Assembly (NCBI GenBank): GCA_029262455.1
Contig: JAJCZJ010000086.1
Span: 62,001 to 126,000, forward strand
DNA from: Deltaproteobacteria bacterium
GTDB taxonomy: Bacteria; Desulfobacterota; Binatia; HRBIN30; CADEER01
Direction: 5' to 3'
DNA: 64,000 nucleotides
The notes beneath the pieces are model-generated. The model did no database searches. It had not been told where the DNA came from and was given only the letters and a program-made list of their open reading frames with translations. The translations under genes were made by a program, and so were the position numbers. This document shows positions 7,587-14,899 of the stretch, piece by piece; the stretch's first letter is position 1; each line of letters begins with the position of its first letter.

Positions 7587-9524
7587 GTGTTCAAGATTCG
7601 AAATGTGGTTGCGATATTCTTGATTGTAAGCACGGTCGAGGCGGTGTGTGCTCAAGAGGTGTGGCGGGTCTCGGACGTCGATCAGCGCGGGCAGTGGACG
7701 ATCTACAACCGCACGGCGAACGGCTCCCTATTGGGCATGCCGGTCACGCTTGGGGATTTGAACGGCGATATGATGGCTGATGCGGTGCTCACGCCGATGA
7801 ACGCCGACAGCGGGCCGGATCGGTCCCGTCCGTCTGCGGGCGAACTCAGCATTGTTCTCTCTTCGGGTGTCCTGGCTGGCGAGATCGACCTGGCGCTGGT
7901 TTCCCCGGACAACCTCCCGGAGTCGGTAACACTCGTCTATGGACGCGATCCACGCGATCTCTTAGGCACCGAAACCGCTGCGGCGGACATTGATGGTGAC
8001 GGATACGACGACATCATCGCTGGAGCCCAGCTCGGTGATGGTCCGAACAACTCCAGGCCTGGGTCCGGTGAAGTTGTCATCGTTTGGGGAGGGCCGGACT
8101 TTGGCGGTCAGGTGATCGACACAGCGGACCAAGACGCGGACGTGTCGTTCGTGTACGGCGCCGATGCTGGCGATCGGCTCGGTGTATGGGTGTTCTTCGG
8201 AGATCTCGACGGCGATGGGATCCAGGACGCGATCCTCGGCGCCGACCAGGGAGATGGCCCGGACAACAATCGCGGCGACATCGGCGAGACCTACGTCATT
8301 TACGGTGGTTCGCACCTACGGGCGGAGCGCGAGATTGACCTCGCGAATACGACGATCGCGCGAACGGTGGTGTACGGAATTGACCCAGAGGACCACAGTG
8401 GCACGACCGTCCGCGCCGGGGATCTGGATGGCGATGGGACCGACGAGCTGATCATAGGAGCCGGCGTCAACCGCCTTTCTGCGTCGGTCGCTGAGTCGGG
8501 TAATGGACACGGGTTTCGCGGTGGCGATGGTCCGGAGGGCGACCGCGACAGGGCGGGCGAGGCCTATGCGCTATTCCTTGGGAAGGACGCGCGGCCGGCG
8601 ACGATTGACTTGCGCTCGCCGCCGTCCTCGATGGTCGTCGTTTACGGAGCAGATGCGGGGGATACGTTCGGCGAGGAACTCTTCGTCGGGGACTTTAACG
8701 GCGACGGCTTTGGTGACATTGCGGTCGGAGCAATTGTCGGTGACGGCCCGGGGAACTCGCGCCCCAACGCTGGGGACCTAGCGCTGATCATCGGTGGTCC
8801 GGATCTCCCGGGCAGTATCATCGACCTGCGCACGCCCCCGGACAATGTGACGATTTTCCACGGCCGCAGCGCCGGCGCGATCGCTGGCGATACGGCGATG
8901 TTCGCTGACGTCGACGCCGACGGAATGGCAGATTTGGTGATCGCCAGTCCCAACGAACCTGTGAGTGGCGTTCGACAAGTAGGCACCACCCACATCTTCT
9001 TTGGCACTGCGGCGCCGCTGCCGGCCGTGGTCGATCTCGGGGCGATCCCGGGGGACCTCGACTACCTATTGATCGAGGGGAGTGGGGTTGGCGACATGCT
9101 CGCCTACAGTATGGGGGCAGGGGACAGCGACGGTGACGGCATTACCGACGTCATGCTCAACGTGATGGATGGAGACGGCTTCAACAATTCGCTCCCGTCG
9201 TCGGGCGACGCGCATGTCCTGAGCGGACGAGAACTCAGCCGCGCAGCGGGACGTCCGCTGCGAACAGCGACGCCAACTCCGACGATGGGGCCGCCCACAC
9301 CCACTCTGACGATGGCGCCGGCCACACCCACTCCTGGAGGGTGCCCGGGGGACTGCGATGGCGACGGGCGAGTGACGGTCGCGGAGTTAGTCAGAGGCGT
9401 GCGGATCGTTCTCGGGGTTGAGCAGCTATCGGCCTGTCCCGCGATGGACGCCGACGGCAATGGCACAGTCGCGGTGAATGAACTCATCGGGGCGGTCAAC
9501 GCGGCTCTCGGCGGCTGCTCGTAG
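7587..9524 (+). CDS. Secreted FG-GAP repeat (integrin-alpha-like) propeller protein with EF-hand pair
   Basis: 645 residues, GTG start at 7587 with GGAGG at 7576-7580 six bases upstream. A signal peptide (N-V-V-A-I-F-L-I-V-S-T-V-E-A-V-C-A) is followed by seven FG-GAP-type repeats, each with a calcium-loop motif such as DIDGDGYDDI, DLDGDGIQDA or DFNGDGFGDI. Each is followed by a G-D-G-P-x-N-x-R insert and a strand ending V-I-x-G-G. Seven such repeats form a seven-bladed propeller in integrin-like proteins. A short P-T-P-T linker leads at residue 585 to the Cys-framed EF-hand pair (DCDGDGRVTVAEL and DADGNGTVAVNEL). It follows another seven-repeat protein in the same direction. Likely extracellular and calcium-dependent; ligand unknown. 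Confidence 0.85.
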   Translation: MFKIRNVVAIFLIVSTVEAVCAQEVWRVSDVDQRGQWTIYNRTANGSLLGMPVTLGDLNGDMMADAVLTPMNADSGPDRSRPSAGELSIVLSSGVLAGEIDLALVSPDNLPESVTLVYGRDPRDLLGTETAAADIDGDGYDDIIAGAQLGDGPNNSRPGSGEVVIVWGGPDFGGQVIDTADQDADVSFVYGADAGDRLGVWVFFGDLDGDGIQDAILGADQGDGPDNNRGDIGETYVIYGGSHLRAEREIDLANTTIARTVVYGIDPEDHSGTTVRAGDLDGDGTDELIIGAGVNRLSASVAESGNGHGFRGGDGPEGDRDRAGEAYALFLGKDARPATIDLRSPPSSMVVVYGADAGDTFGEELFVGDFNGDGFGDIAVGAIVGDGPGNSRPNAGDLALIIGGPDLPGSIIDLRTPPDNVTIFHGRSAGAIAGDTAMFADVDADGMADLVIASPNEPVSGVRQVGTTHIFFGTAAPLPAVVDLGAIPGDLDYLLIEGSGVGDMLAYSMGAGDSDGDGITDVMLNVMDGDGFNNSLPSSGDAHVLSGRELSRAAGRPLRTATPTPTMGPPTPTLTMAPATPTPGGCPGDCDGDGRVTVAELVRGVRIVLGVEQLSACPAMDADGNGTVAVNELIGAVNAALGGCS

Positions 9525-9710
9525 AACTCTGCGCATCGAAACCGCGAGGCAGGCGATATGCTCGGGCTGCGCTGCGAGGCGTCCCGGATGTTGTAAGAGA
9601 AGAAGTGCCCGCACCGATGCTCCGGTGGGGATTGGCCTGGGAAGGCCTCCCGCAAGAGTGCGACGTCTCCAGATGCGTGAGCGATAGCCGAACTGGTTCC
9701 GGTGAATTGA

Positions 9711-9731
9711 TTTCCGGTGGTGTCCCGGAAA
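9711..9731. terminator. Hairpin between convergent genes
   Basis: TTTCCGG (9711-9717) pairs with CCGGAAA (9725-9731) around a seven-base loop. It lies between the 3' ends of the FG-GAP protein and the phospholipase-like gene, so it could serve either strand. No clear T-run adjoins it. The rest of 9525-9798 shows no gene. Confidence 0.35.
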
Positions 9732-9798
9732 CCTGGTCGTGGTCCCGGGCGCGAGAACCCTCAGGAAAAAAGCTGCGTTGCTACAGCTTGCGACCGTT

Positions 9799-11301
9799 TC
9801 ACTCGGTCAAACCCCCGATATCGAAAGAACGCGCCGACACAGCGGGGTGAACTTCGTTGCCTTCATTCGTCACTCCTTCGAAGACGTAGACCAGATCCAC
9901 CGGGCCCGGTACTCCCGGCGCGATGTCGACGGAACCACCCGGAGGTAGAGAGATCATACGCGCAGATCCGGCGGGCACACGCGGTGAGTCGAGGTAGATC
10001 GTAAGCTCTCCGGAAACGTGGCTATCGCCGACGTTGCCCAGCCGCAGTACGTGCTGCGCAGGGGGGATGAGTGGGGTTAGCTTCACTCGAAAAAAGTAGT
10101 TGAGAATTCCCGCACCGTAGCCAACGGCTCTCGGCAGTAGCAGGTCCGATGCGTCGACGTAGTTGAAGCTGTTGAGGTTGAATCTCCTCGGCTGTCCCGC
10201 CTGTTCCAGGTCGGGGTCGTAAATGGAGTAGCTGCTGGTAAACCGGTTCGGGAAGACCTCGCCAGTGAGTTCGTCGGTTACAGTTGAAGTGACCATATCG
10301 ATTGTCCCGGTCAACGGTGTCGGGACCCTTAGGGTTGCGGCAAGGACCTGGATCGAAATCGACACGATCGATGTCTCGGTCGCGCTGGGCAATGTAAGCC
10401 CTGGAGCTGTCGTCATTGCGGCAGCCGTTCCCCGGAAATTTGTCCCGGCACTAACGAACTCTCGATTGGCGAATTGCACCATCCCACGACCGTCGTGAAG
10501 AGGCTCAGCGGTTTCGAAAAAGTGTCGAGCATCCGCAAAGGCCGACGACAGTCCAGCCGGATCTCCCACTTCAAATACAACAGGATAGGAAGAAAAATCC
10601 TCGCCGCGCCGCGCCGAAGCGATGAAGTGCTCGTACGCACTCTTGTCGCCGAAGACTTTTTTCGGGAACAGGCCACCATGAGAATCATTGCGAACATGCT
10701 GCGGTTGTGCCCCGTCCTGGATCAGATGAACGACATGACCGAGTGACCGGAATACCTTGGCCCAATTCTCTTCCCTATCCGTCAGGGTAGGGGCTGTGTA
10801 GGCCAGCAGCAGGTACTCGTATGCGTCTTTCCACGAAAAATCCTGCTTTGGTGGATCTGTCAGATCCGCCAAGGCCCAGGTTGGCGAAGGGAGGCCCATG
10901 ATGCGTTTGCCGAACAGCGGGAAAACGAGCGACAGGCCTTCTCCGCTGACAGGATTATAGAAGTGATTCTGAAACCTAAGCGCGGCAGCGTCCTGCTCAT
11001 CAAAGTAGTCATCCTCTCGATCAGCCCCTTCTGCGACCCAAAAGACTGGCGTCAGCGTCTCGCGAGTCGGGCTGGCGAACGGGAAAGGTACCTTGCCCGG
11101 TCCCTCCAGCAGCGATGTATTGTGAATGTTGTCGTAACTAATGGGCGAGAAGAAATTTGAGGGCGAAGATAAGAGGCAACTCTGCAGCGCCAACTCGCGG
11201 TGAGTCGATATCTCGTAGGAGCGTGCAACATTCGGTAGCAACACTCCGGCGACCAAGGCCACTGTAAGAACGCACTGTGCCGCTTTATTCTCGTGAGCCA
11301 C
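9799..11301 (-). CDS. Exported zinc-dependent phospholipase C / S1-P1-like protein
   Basis: 500 residues, GTG start at 11301 with GGAG seven bases upstream. A signal peptide (T-V-A-L-V-A-G-V-L-L-P-N-V-A-R-S) is followed by Y-E-I-S-T-H-R-E-L-A, a likely first metal histidine. Further on is the telling motif L-G-H-V-V-H-L-I-Q-D-G-A-Q-P-Q-H-V-R-N-D. Such H-x3-H-x3-D and P-x-H-x-R-N-D patterns are typical of zinc phospholipase C/P1-nuclease-fold proteins, often annotated only as hypothetical. The C-terminal third appears to be beta-rich (E-L-T-I-Y-L-D-S, V-D-L-V-Y-V-F-E-G). It is the last gene of a four-gene minus-strand run, 15 bases after the lipoprotein gene. Substrate unproven. Confidence 0.65.
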   Translation of the reverse strand: MAHENKAAQCVLTVALVAGVLLPNVARSYEISTHRELALQSCLLSSPSNFFSPISYDNIHNTSLLEGPGKVPFPFASPTRETLTPVFWVAEGADREDDYFDEQDAAALRFQNHFYNPVSGEGLSLVFPLFGKRIMGLPSPTWALADLTDPPKQDFSWKDAYEYLLLAYTAPTLTDREENWAKVFRSLGHVVHLIQDGAQPQHVRNDSHGGLFPKKVFGDKSAYEHFIASARRGEDFSSYPVVFEVGDPAGLSSAFADARHFFETAEPLHDGRGMVQFANREFVSAGTNFRGTAAAMTTAPGLTLPSATETSIVSISIQVLAATLRVPTPLTGTIDMVTSTVTDELTGEVFPNRFTSSYSIYDPDLEQAGQPRRFNLNSFNYVDASDLLLPRAVGYGAGILNYFFRVKLTPLIPPAQHVLRLGNVGDSHVSGELTIYLDSPRVPAGSARMISLPPGGSVDIAPGVPGPVDLVYVFEGVTNEGNEVHPAVSARSFDIGGLTE

Positions 11302-11316
11302 TGTTGTTCTCCACCG

Positions 11317-11961
11317 TCAAGGTAGAGACCTCTCGATCGAAGCCTCTAGTTGCCGAATATGCCCAAGCTGTCGTTCGTCGTTTGCTTTGGTAAAAGACAG
11401 GACCCCGAGGAGCTCCTGCTTCAGATGAGGAAGGCTCTCCTCAGGGTCATACGTATGGACCGTTGCCAGTGCCCCGCCGACGATCGCGAAGGCCTTTTTC
11501 GGATCCCGGTTTGGCGCAAGCGAAATGGTTTCCAGATTCCAGTCTGAGACTTGTCGGGAAGTGTTCTTCTCCGAACGATTCGCCATGCTTACGGAGAGGT
11601 AGCCGCGGCGGATGAACATGAGACCCGGCGCTTGCCCGGTCATCCTGGTGAAGGGGCGGCGGATCCATGGTCCGCCTCCTTCCAGCGAGTAACGGCCGTC
11701 GCGCCCTGTTTTGGTCTCCTGGATTTCGACCAGGCGATTTGCGTTGCCATTACCGAGCCCTTCGATGCGGGTAATCCAAGTCGCCAAGACCAGGACACCC
11801 GCCAGGGGCTCGCCGGTCTCGGCGTCTACCACCTGCCCTTGGAGCGGCGGGGCCGAGTAGTACAAGGGCGCACAACCGCCAGCCACGCCCATCAGGTTGG
11901 CAATCGCAATATACCCGAGTAGGCGCAGTCGCTTAGAGCGTGGCGATGTGCCAGACACCAT
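11317..11961 (-). CDS. Lipoprotein with carboxypeptidase-regulatory-like domain
   Basis: 214 residues. The N-terminus is a lipoprotein signal: basic residues (R-S-K-R-L-R), a hydrophobic stretch, then G-V-A-G-G-C, a lipobox-like site before the lipidated cysteine. The mature start has L-Q-G-Q-V-V-D-A-E-T-G-E-P-L-A-G-V-L-V, the hallmark of the CarboxypepD_reg beta-sandwich, followed by G-R-D-G-R-Y-S-L-E-G-G-G. The last 60 residues look helical. The start codon overlaps the 3' end of the upstream gene by 29 bases, so translation is probably coupled. A GGGGAGG abuts the ATG, and the next codon is GTG. Likely anchored in the envelope; role unknown. Confidence 0.65.
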   Translation of the reverse strand: MVSGTSPRSKRLRLLGYIAIANLMGVAGGCAPLYYSAPPLQGQVVDAETGEPLAGVLVLATWITRIEGLGNGNANRLVEIQETKTGRDGRYSLEGGGPWIRRPFTRMTGQAPGLMFIRRGYLSVSMANRSEKNTSRQVSDWNLETISLAPNRDPKKAFAIVGGALATVHTYDPEESLPHLKQELLGVLSFTKANDERQLGHIRQLEASIERSLP

Positions 11962-13675
11962 CCTCCCCCTTTACGAATCCAATCAAGAACACTCGATCTT
12001 GGCCGTCTACGCTTCGAGTGATGCCAATCTCTGCATAACTACCTCCCGCAATATGCTCTTGTGGAGCCGAATAAGTCGCCACGATGGTCGGGAAGGAGCC
12101 GAGAAGTGTGTTGAACACAGGCTGGTATTTTCGTTGGGCTGCCGGTGTCAGCAGACGTAAAGCATTGGAAACATCCCCTGCCATCAGGCGTGTGTTCAAC
12201 TCGCTCCAGAGGTTCGAAACCACAACGGTGACTGTCGCAGGAGAGAAGACCTCGACGGCGGTTAGCGCTTCTGCGGTCGCACCCTGATCGTCTGTCATCG
12301 TCAAGCGAACAACAAAGACCCCATCTGAGCTGTAAGTGTTGCTCAACATCCCGTCTAGGGTTGTTGTGACGAAGTCGTCCGTTCCGTCGTTGTCGAAGTC
12401 GACGGCAATGCTCACGGGATTGGCTGTGGGCGCGAACTTGTACTCAAACTCGGCGTCGAAGGGGGTCGTTCCAGACTGGGCTTTTGGCATGACGGAGACC
12501 ACGGGTTCCGCGCCGTTGGAATTGACGGTGATTTGAAGAGTTCCAAAGTGCCCATCCTGACTCACTCCTGAGACTTCAATATCGTTCGCCCCCGTCGCCA
12601 GGAGAAGATTGGGCAGAACGTAGATGTTGGTAGCCGGGTTAAATAGCGCACGCTTTCCGTTGACCATGATCCCCGAGTTGCTCGGTGACGATGCGAACCC
12701 GACGACCATGACTTCTGTCGAAGTTAGTGAAGCGCCATTGGTTGGTGTGAAAATTGACGGGGTGGTGACGGTCGGCACGACAATCGACTGCGTCCCACTC
12801 TGATTTCCCGAACCATCGGTCGCGACAACCAGGATTGTATCTCCAACATTTGCTGTAATTGGGACACTGAATGCGCCGAGATCGTCGGCCGTTGCGCCCG
12901 CCGACTGGCCGGTCGCGTTGTTGGTGACCTGAATCGAGACCAGGGGTTCGGTGCTAGTGACGCCGCCGCGAATGACGCGGCTGGTGCCGCCAAGGTGATC
13001 GACAAATAATAGATGACTCGCCAGAGTGGCGGGTGACGCGCTATCGGAGTATTCGATGACCAGTTGTGGCGCTAGTGATGGGTTCGCAGCTTCCTTCGTA
13101 AAAAACGTAAATACCTTGAACAAGTCCTCGTTCTCGTCTGCGGCAGCGACTCTGAGTCCGACAAACTGATCGCCCGCCGCTGTGGAGTCAGCGACCTGTT
13201 GGGTTACATCTAGCTCGAGCCATTCGCCTGCCTCCACGCCGACGACAAACGGTCCAGCTTGTGCTCCAACGACCCCAGGTTGTGTCGCCCAAGTCACGCC
13301 TGCCGAAGTGTTGTTTCCCTCGTTGAAGTCGCTGCTGAGGCGAGATACTACCAGCTCACGGTCCTCTTCTGTGGATTCGTCGTAGATCCCTTCCGAATTG
13401 AGTCGTAGCGTCGCACTTACGATCGATACACCGTCCGGCAGGATGCCGACATCGAACTTGATCAACGTGCGAATCGGCAAATGGGCGCCGGATTTCGCGG
13501 GAAGAAGGCCCGCAAGCGCAACCGGATGGATCCCGTAACTGTTGTTGGGATTTTCCTGCTTGATATAGACGTCAGCCGTCAGGGTGCCGTTGACGACCCC
13601 GGCCCGAGCGGCGTTTGCACCAAGCCCAAGCGCGCACAAGGCAACCGATAGCCAACTACAGGTCGATTTCAACAT
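11933..13675 (-). CDS. Exported DNRLRE- and PKD-domain protein
   Basis: About 580 residues. ATG 13675 gives a typical signal peptide (S-W-L-S-V-A-L-C-A-L-G-L-G-A-N-A-A-R-A); TTG 13690 and GTG 13678 are in-frame alternatives. Residues about 25-210 match the DNRLRE/CBM96-type jelly-roll: T-L-T-A-D-V-Y-I, L-I-K-F-D-V, A-T-L-R-L, W-L-E-L-D-V-T-Q-Q-V, and ending L-V-I-E-Y. Two Ig-like segments follow. Next is a PKD-like domain with D-F-D-N-D-G-T-D-D-F and T-Y-S-S-D-G-V-F-V-V-R-L-T-M-T-D-D. The C-terminal 110 residues are a separate alpha/beta piece ending W-H-I-A-T-L. It overlaps the GNAT-like gene upstream by 20 bases and the lipoprotein gene downstream. Probably a carbohydrate- or surface-binding exoprotein. 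Confidence 0.7.
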   Translation of the reverse strand: MLKSTCSWLSVALCALGLGANAARAGVVNGTLTADVYIKQENPNNSYGIHPVALAGLLPAKSGAHLPIRTLIKFDVGILPDGVSIVSATLRLNSEGIYDESTEEDRELVVSRLSSDFNEGNNTSAGVTWATQPGVVGAQAGPFVVGVEAGEWLELDVTQQVADSTAAGDQFVGLRVAAADENEDLFKVFTFFTKEAANPSLAPQLVIEYSDSASPATLASHLLFVDHLGGTSRVIRGGVTSTEPLVSIQVTNNATGQSAGATADDLGAFSVPITANVGDTILVVATDGSGNQSGTQSIVVPTVTTPSIFTPTNGASLTSTEVMVVGFASSPSNSGIMVNGKRALFNPATNIYVLPNLLLATGANDIEVSGVSQDGHFGTLQITVNSNGAEPVVSVMPKAQSGTTPFDAEFEYKFAPTANPVSIAVDFDNDGTDDFVTTTLDGMLSNTYSSDGVFVVRLTMTDDQGATAEALTAVEVFSPATVTVVVSNLWSELNTRLMAGDVSNALRLLTPAAQRKYQPVFNTLLGSFPTIVATYSAPQEHIAGGSYAEIGITRSVDGQDRVFLIGFVKGEDGVWHIATL

Positions 13676-14411
13676 CACCAAACCCAGCAACTTGTTCCTG
13701 AAGCTCGTCTACCAGAAGGGCGAGATCGAATCGAAAATGGTGCTCGAGCCGTCCACTCACCTGATCACGCGAAGCGACACTGATTTCCTGACCACCGAGG
13801 CTCTTCCACGACTTCGCGAACTTAGGGTGTTTCTTCCACGGCAGCACACACTCGACATGATCAAATCCGAGGTCCAGCGCGCGCTCTGCGCCTCTGACGA
13901 GGAGTAGTTGGAAACTGTCTACGGCGGCCTGCCCTCGGAGTCGGTCCGATTGGATACCCGCCGCTTTCAACCAAAACGTCCGACTTGCTCTCAGCTGGGT
14001 TGCGTAGCGAGTGTGCTCGTCGTCGCGGGCGTTGGCCTCGGGCTCGATCGGTTCCGGTCGGGGATTTGGGATTTCTACAAAGCCCAACACTTCCCCCGAT
14101 CGCTCGAGCACCAGGGACTCCGGCCTTCGGCGAATTGTCGCCTTGGCCCAGCGCGAACTCCAAGGATCGCATTCTCCATGAAAAGAATCGCCCGGAGAGA
14201 CGCAAGAAGTCATGAGATGGCCAACCGCATTCCCATCGGCCGGTGTAACCCGGCGCAGGCGGTACCCGTCGCGGGGGCGGGCGTACGCAGGCCCGGTAGA
14301 CCAAGCCCCAAGCGCAAGGGCCGCGGCGATGGATGAGCGAAGCGCGTCGCGACGAGTCCATTGGATTATCGGGACTCGTTGACTCCTACCCATGTCGGCT
14401 CTGTTTCCCAA
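13656..14411 (-). CDS. GNAT-like acetyltransferase-fold protein with a Tat-type signal
   Basis: 251 residues. The start is decided by a strong GGAGGAG six bases before TTG 14411; an in-frame ATG lies at 14393. The N-terminus carries T-R-R-D-A-L-R-S-S followed by an Ala/Leu-rich stretch ending A-Y-A, a twin-arginine-type signal. The remainder resembles GNAT: Y-R-L-R-R-V-T-P-A-D at the first strand/helix, L-V-L-E-R-S-G-E-V-L-G-F-V-E for strands 2-3, an R-x-x-G-x-A-like element (R-L-R-G-Q-A), and A-L-D-L-G-F-D-H-V-E-C-V-L-P. An exported GNAT is odd because acetyl-CoA is cytosolic. It may be a degenerate fold or the signal may be a false reading. First gene of the operon running to 9799. Confidence 0.55.
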   Translation of the reverse strand: MGNRADMGRSQRVPIIQWTRRDALRSSIAAALALGAWSTGPAYARPRDGYRLRRVTPADGNAVGHLMTSCVSPGDSFHGECDPWSSRWAKATIRRRPESLVLERSGEVLGFVEIPNPRPEPIEPEANARDDEHTRYATQLRASRTFWLKAAGIQSDRLRGQAAVDSFQLLLVRGAERALDLGFDHVECVLPWKKHPKFAKSWKSLGGQEISVASRDQVSGRLEHHFRFDLALLVDELQEQVAGFGDVEIDL

Positions 14412-14477
14412 GATTGGCTCCTCCCACTTAGAGTCGGGTTCTGGCTATTCTTGTGGCTCGGGTCTTTTTTTTGACAG

Positions 14478-14507
14478 TCTATACTGATGATCAATCCGTA
14501 GAGTCAA
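14478..14507 (-). promoter_or_regulatory. Predicted sigma-70-type promoter of the four-gene operon
   Basis: Reading the minus strand, TTGACT (14507-14502) and TATAGA (14483-14478) are separated by 18 bases in a distinctly AT-rich stretch. A transcript would begin about 60 bases before the TTG start at 14411. It is the only good hexamer pair seen in front of this operon. Confidence 0.5.
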
Positions 14508-14899
14508 TGTTATTTTGAGTCCGTCACGAGATTGTCTCGTTTGCACTTGTCGCAGAGCTCTTAGGTCGGTCACGCGATCAACAGGTTCGCGCTCTCGAAA
14601 TCACGTTTTCACTATCCTCCAATCTGAGAGTCGGGACGAAGCGCCTACTCGCATCCACAACCCGGGCAAACTTCGATTTCGCCGTTGGCTACAAAGACTG
14701 GCACCACAATCGATCCACGCGTGGTGGCTACCTCTGCCAGCTCACCGATCTAGATGCGACACTTGCCCCAAGTCAAATTCGGTATTGCGACCTGCTGCTT
14801 GACTCCGCCGCCGAATTTTCGCGTGCTTGATCTAGCGGTAACTGAATGTAGCGACGATAAGGTCCCGTCTCCGCGGTCTGCCGTTCCATTGACGGTTCT
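14508..14899. other. Intergenic, no recognisable gene
   Basis: This stretch, between the operon promoter and the stop of the serine protease gene, holds only short open frames rich in Arg and Ser. None has a family signature or ribosome site. I see no RNA gene or repeat. Confidence 0.4.

Noticed and set aside
14515-14802. 95-codon plus-strand frame upstream of the protease gene
   Set aside because: No ribosome site or domain; the region reads as non-coding.
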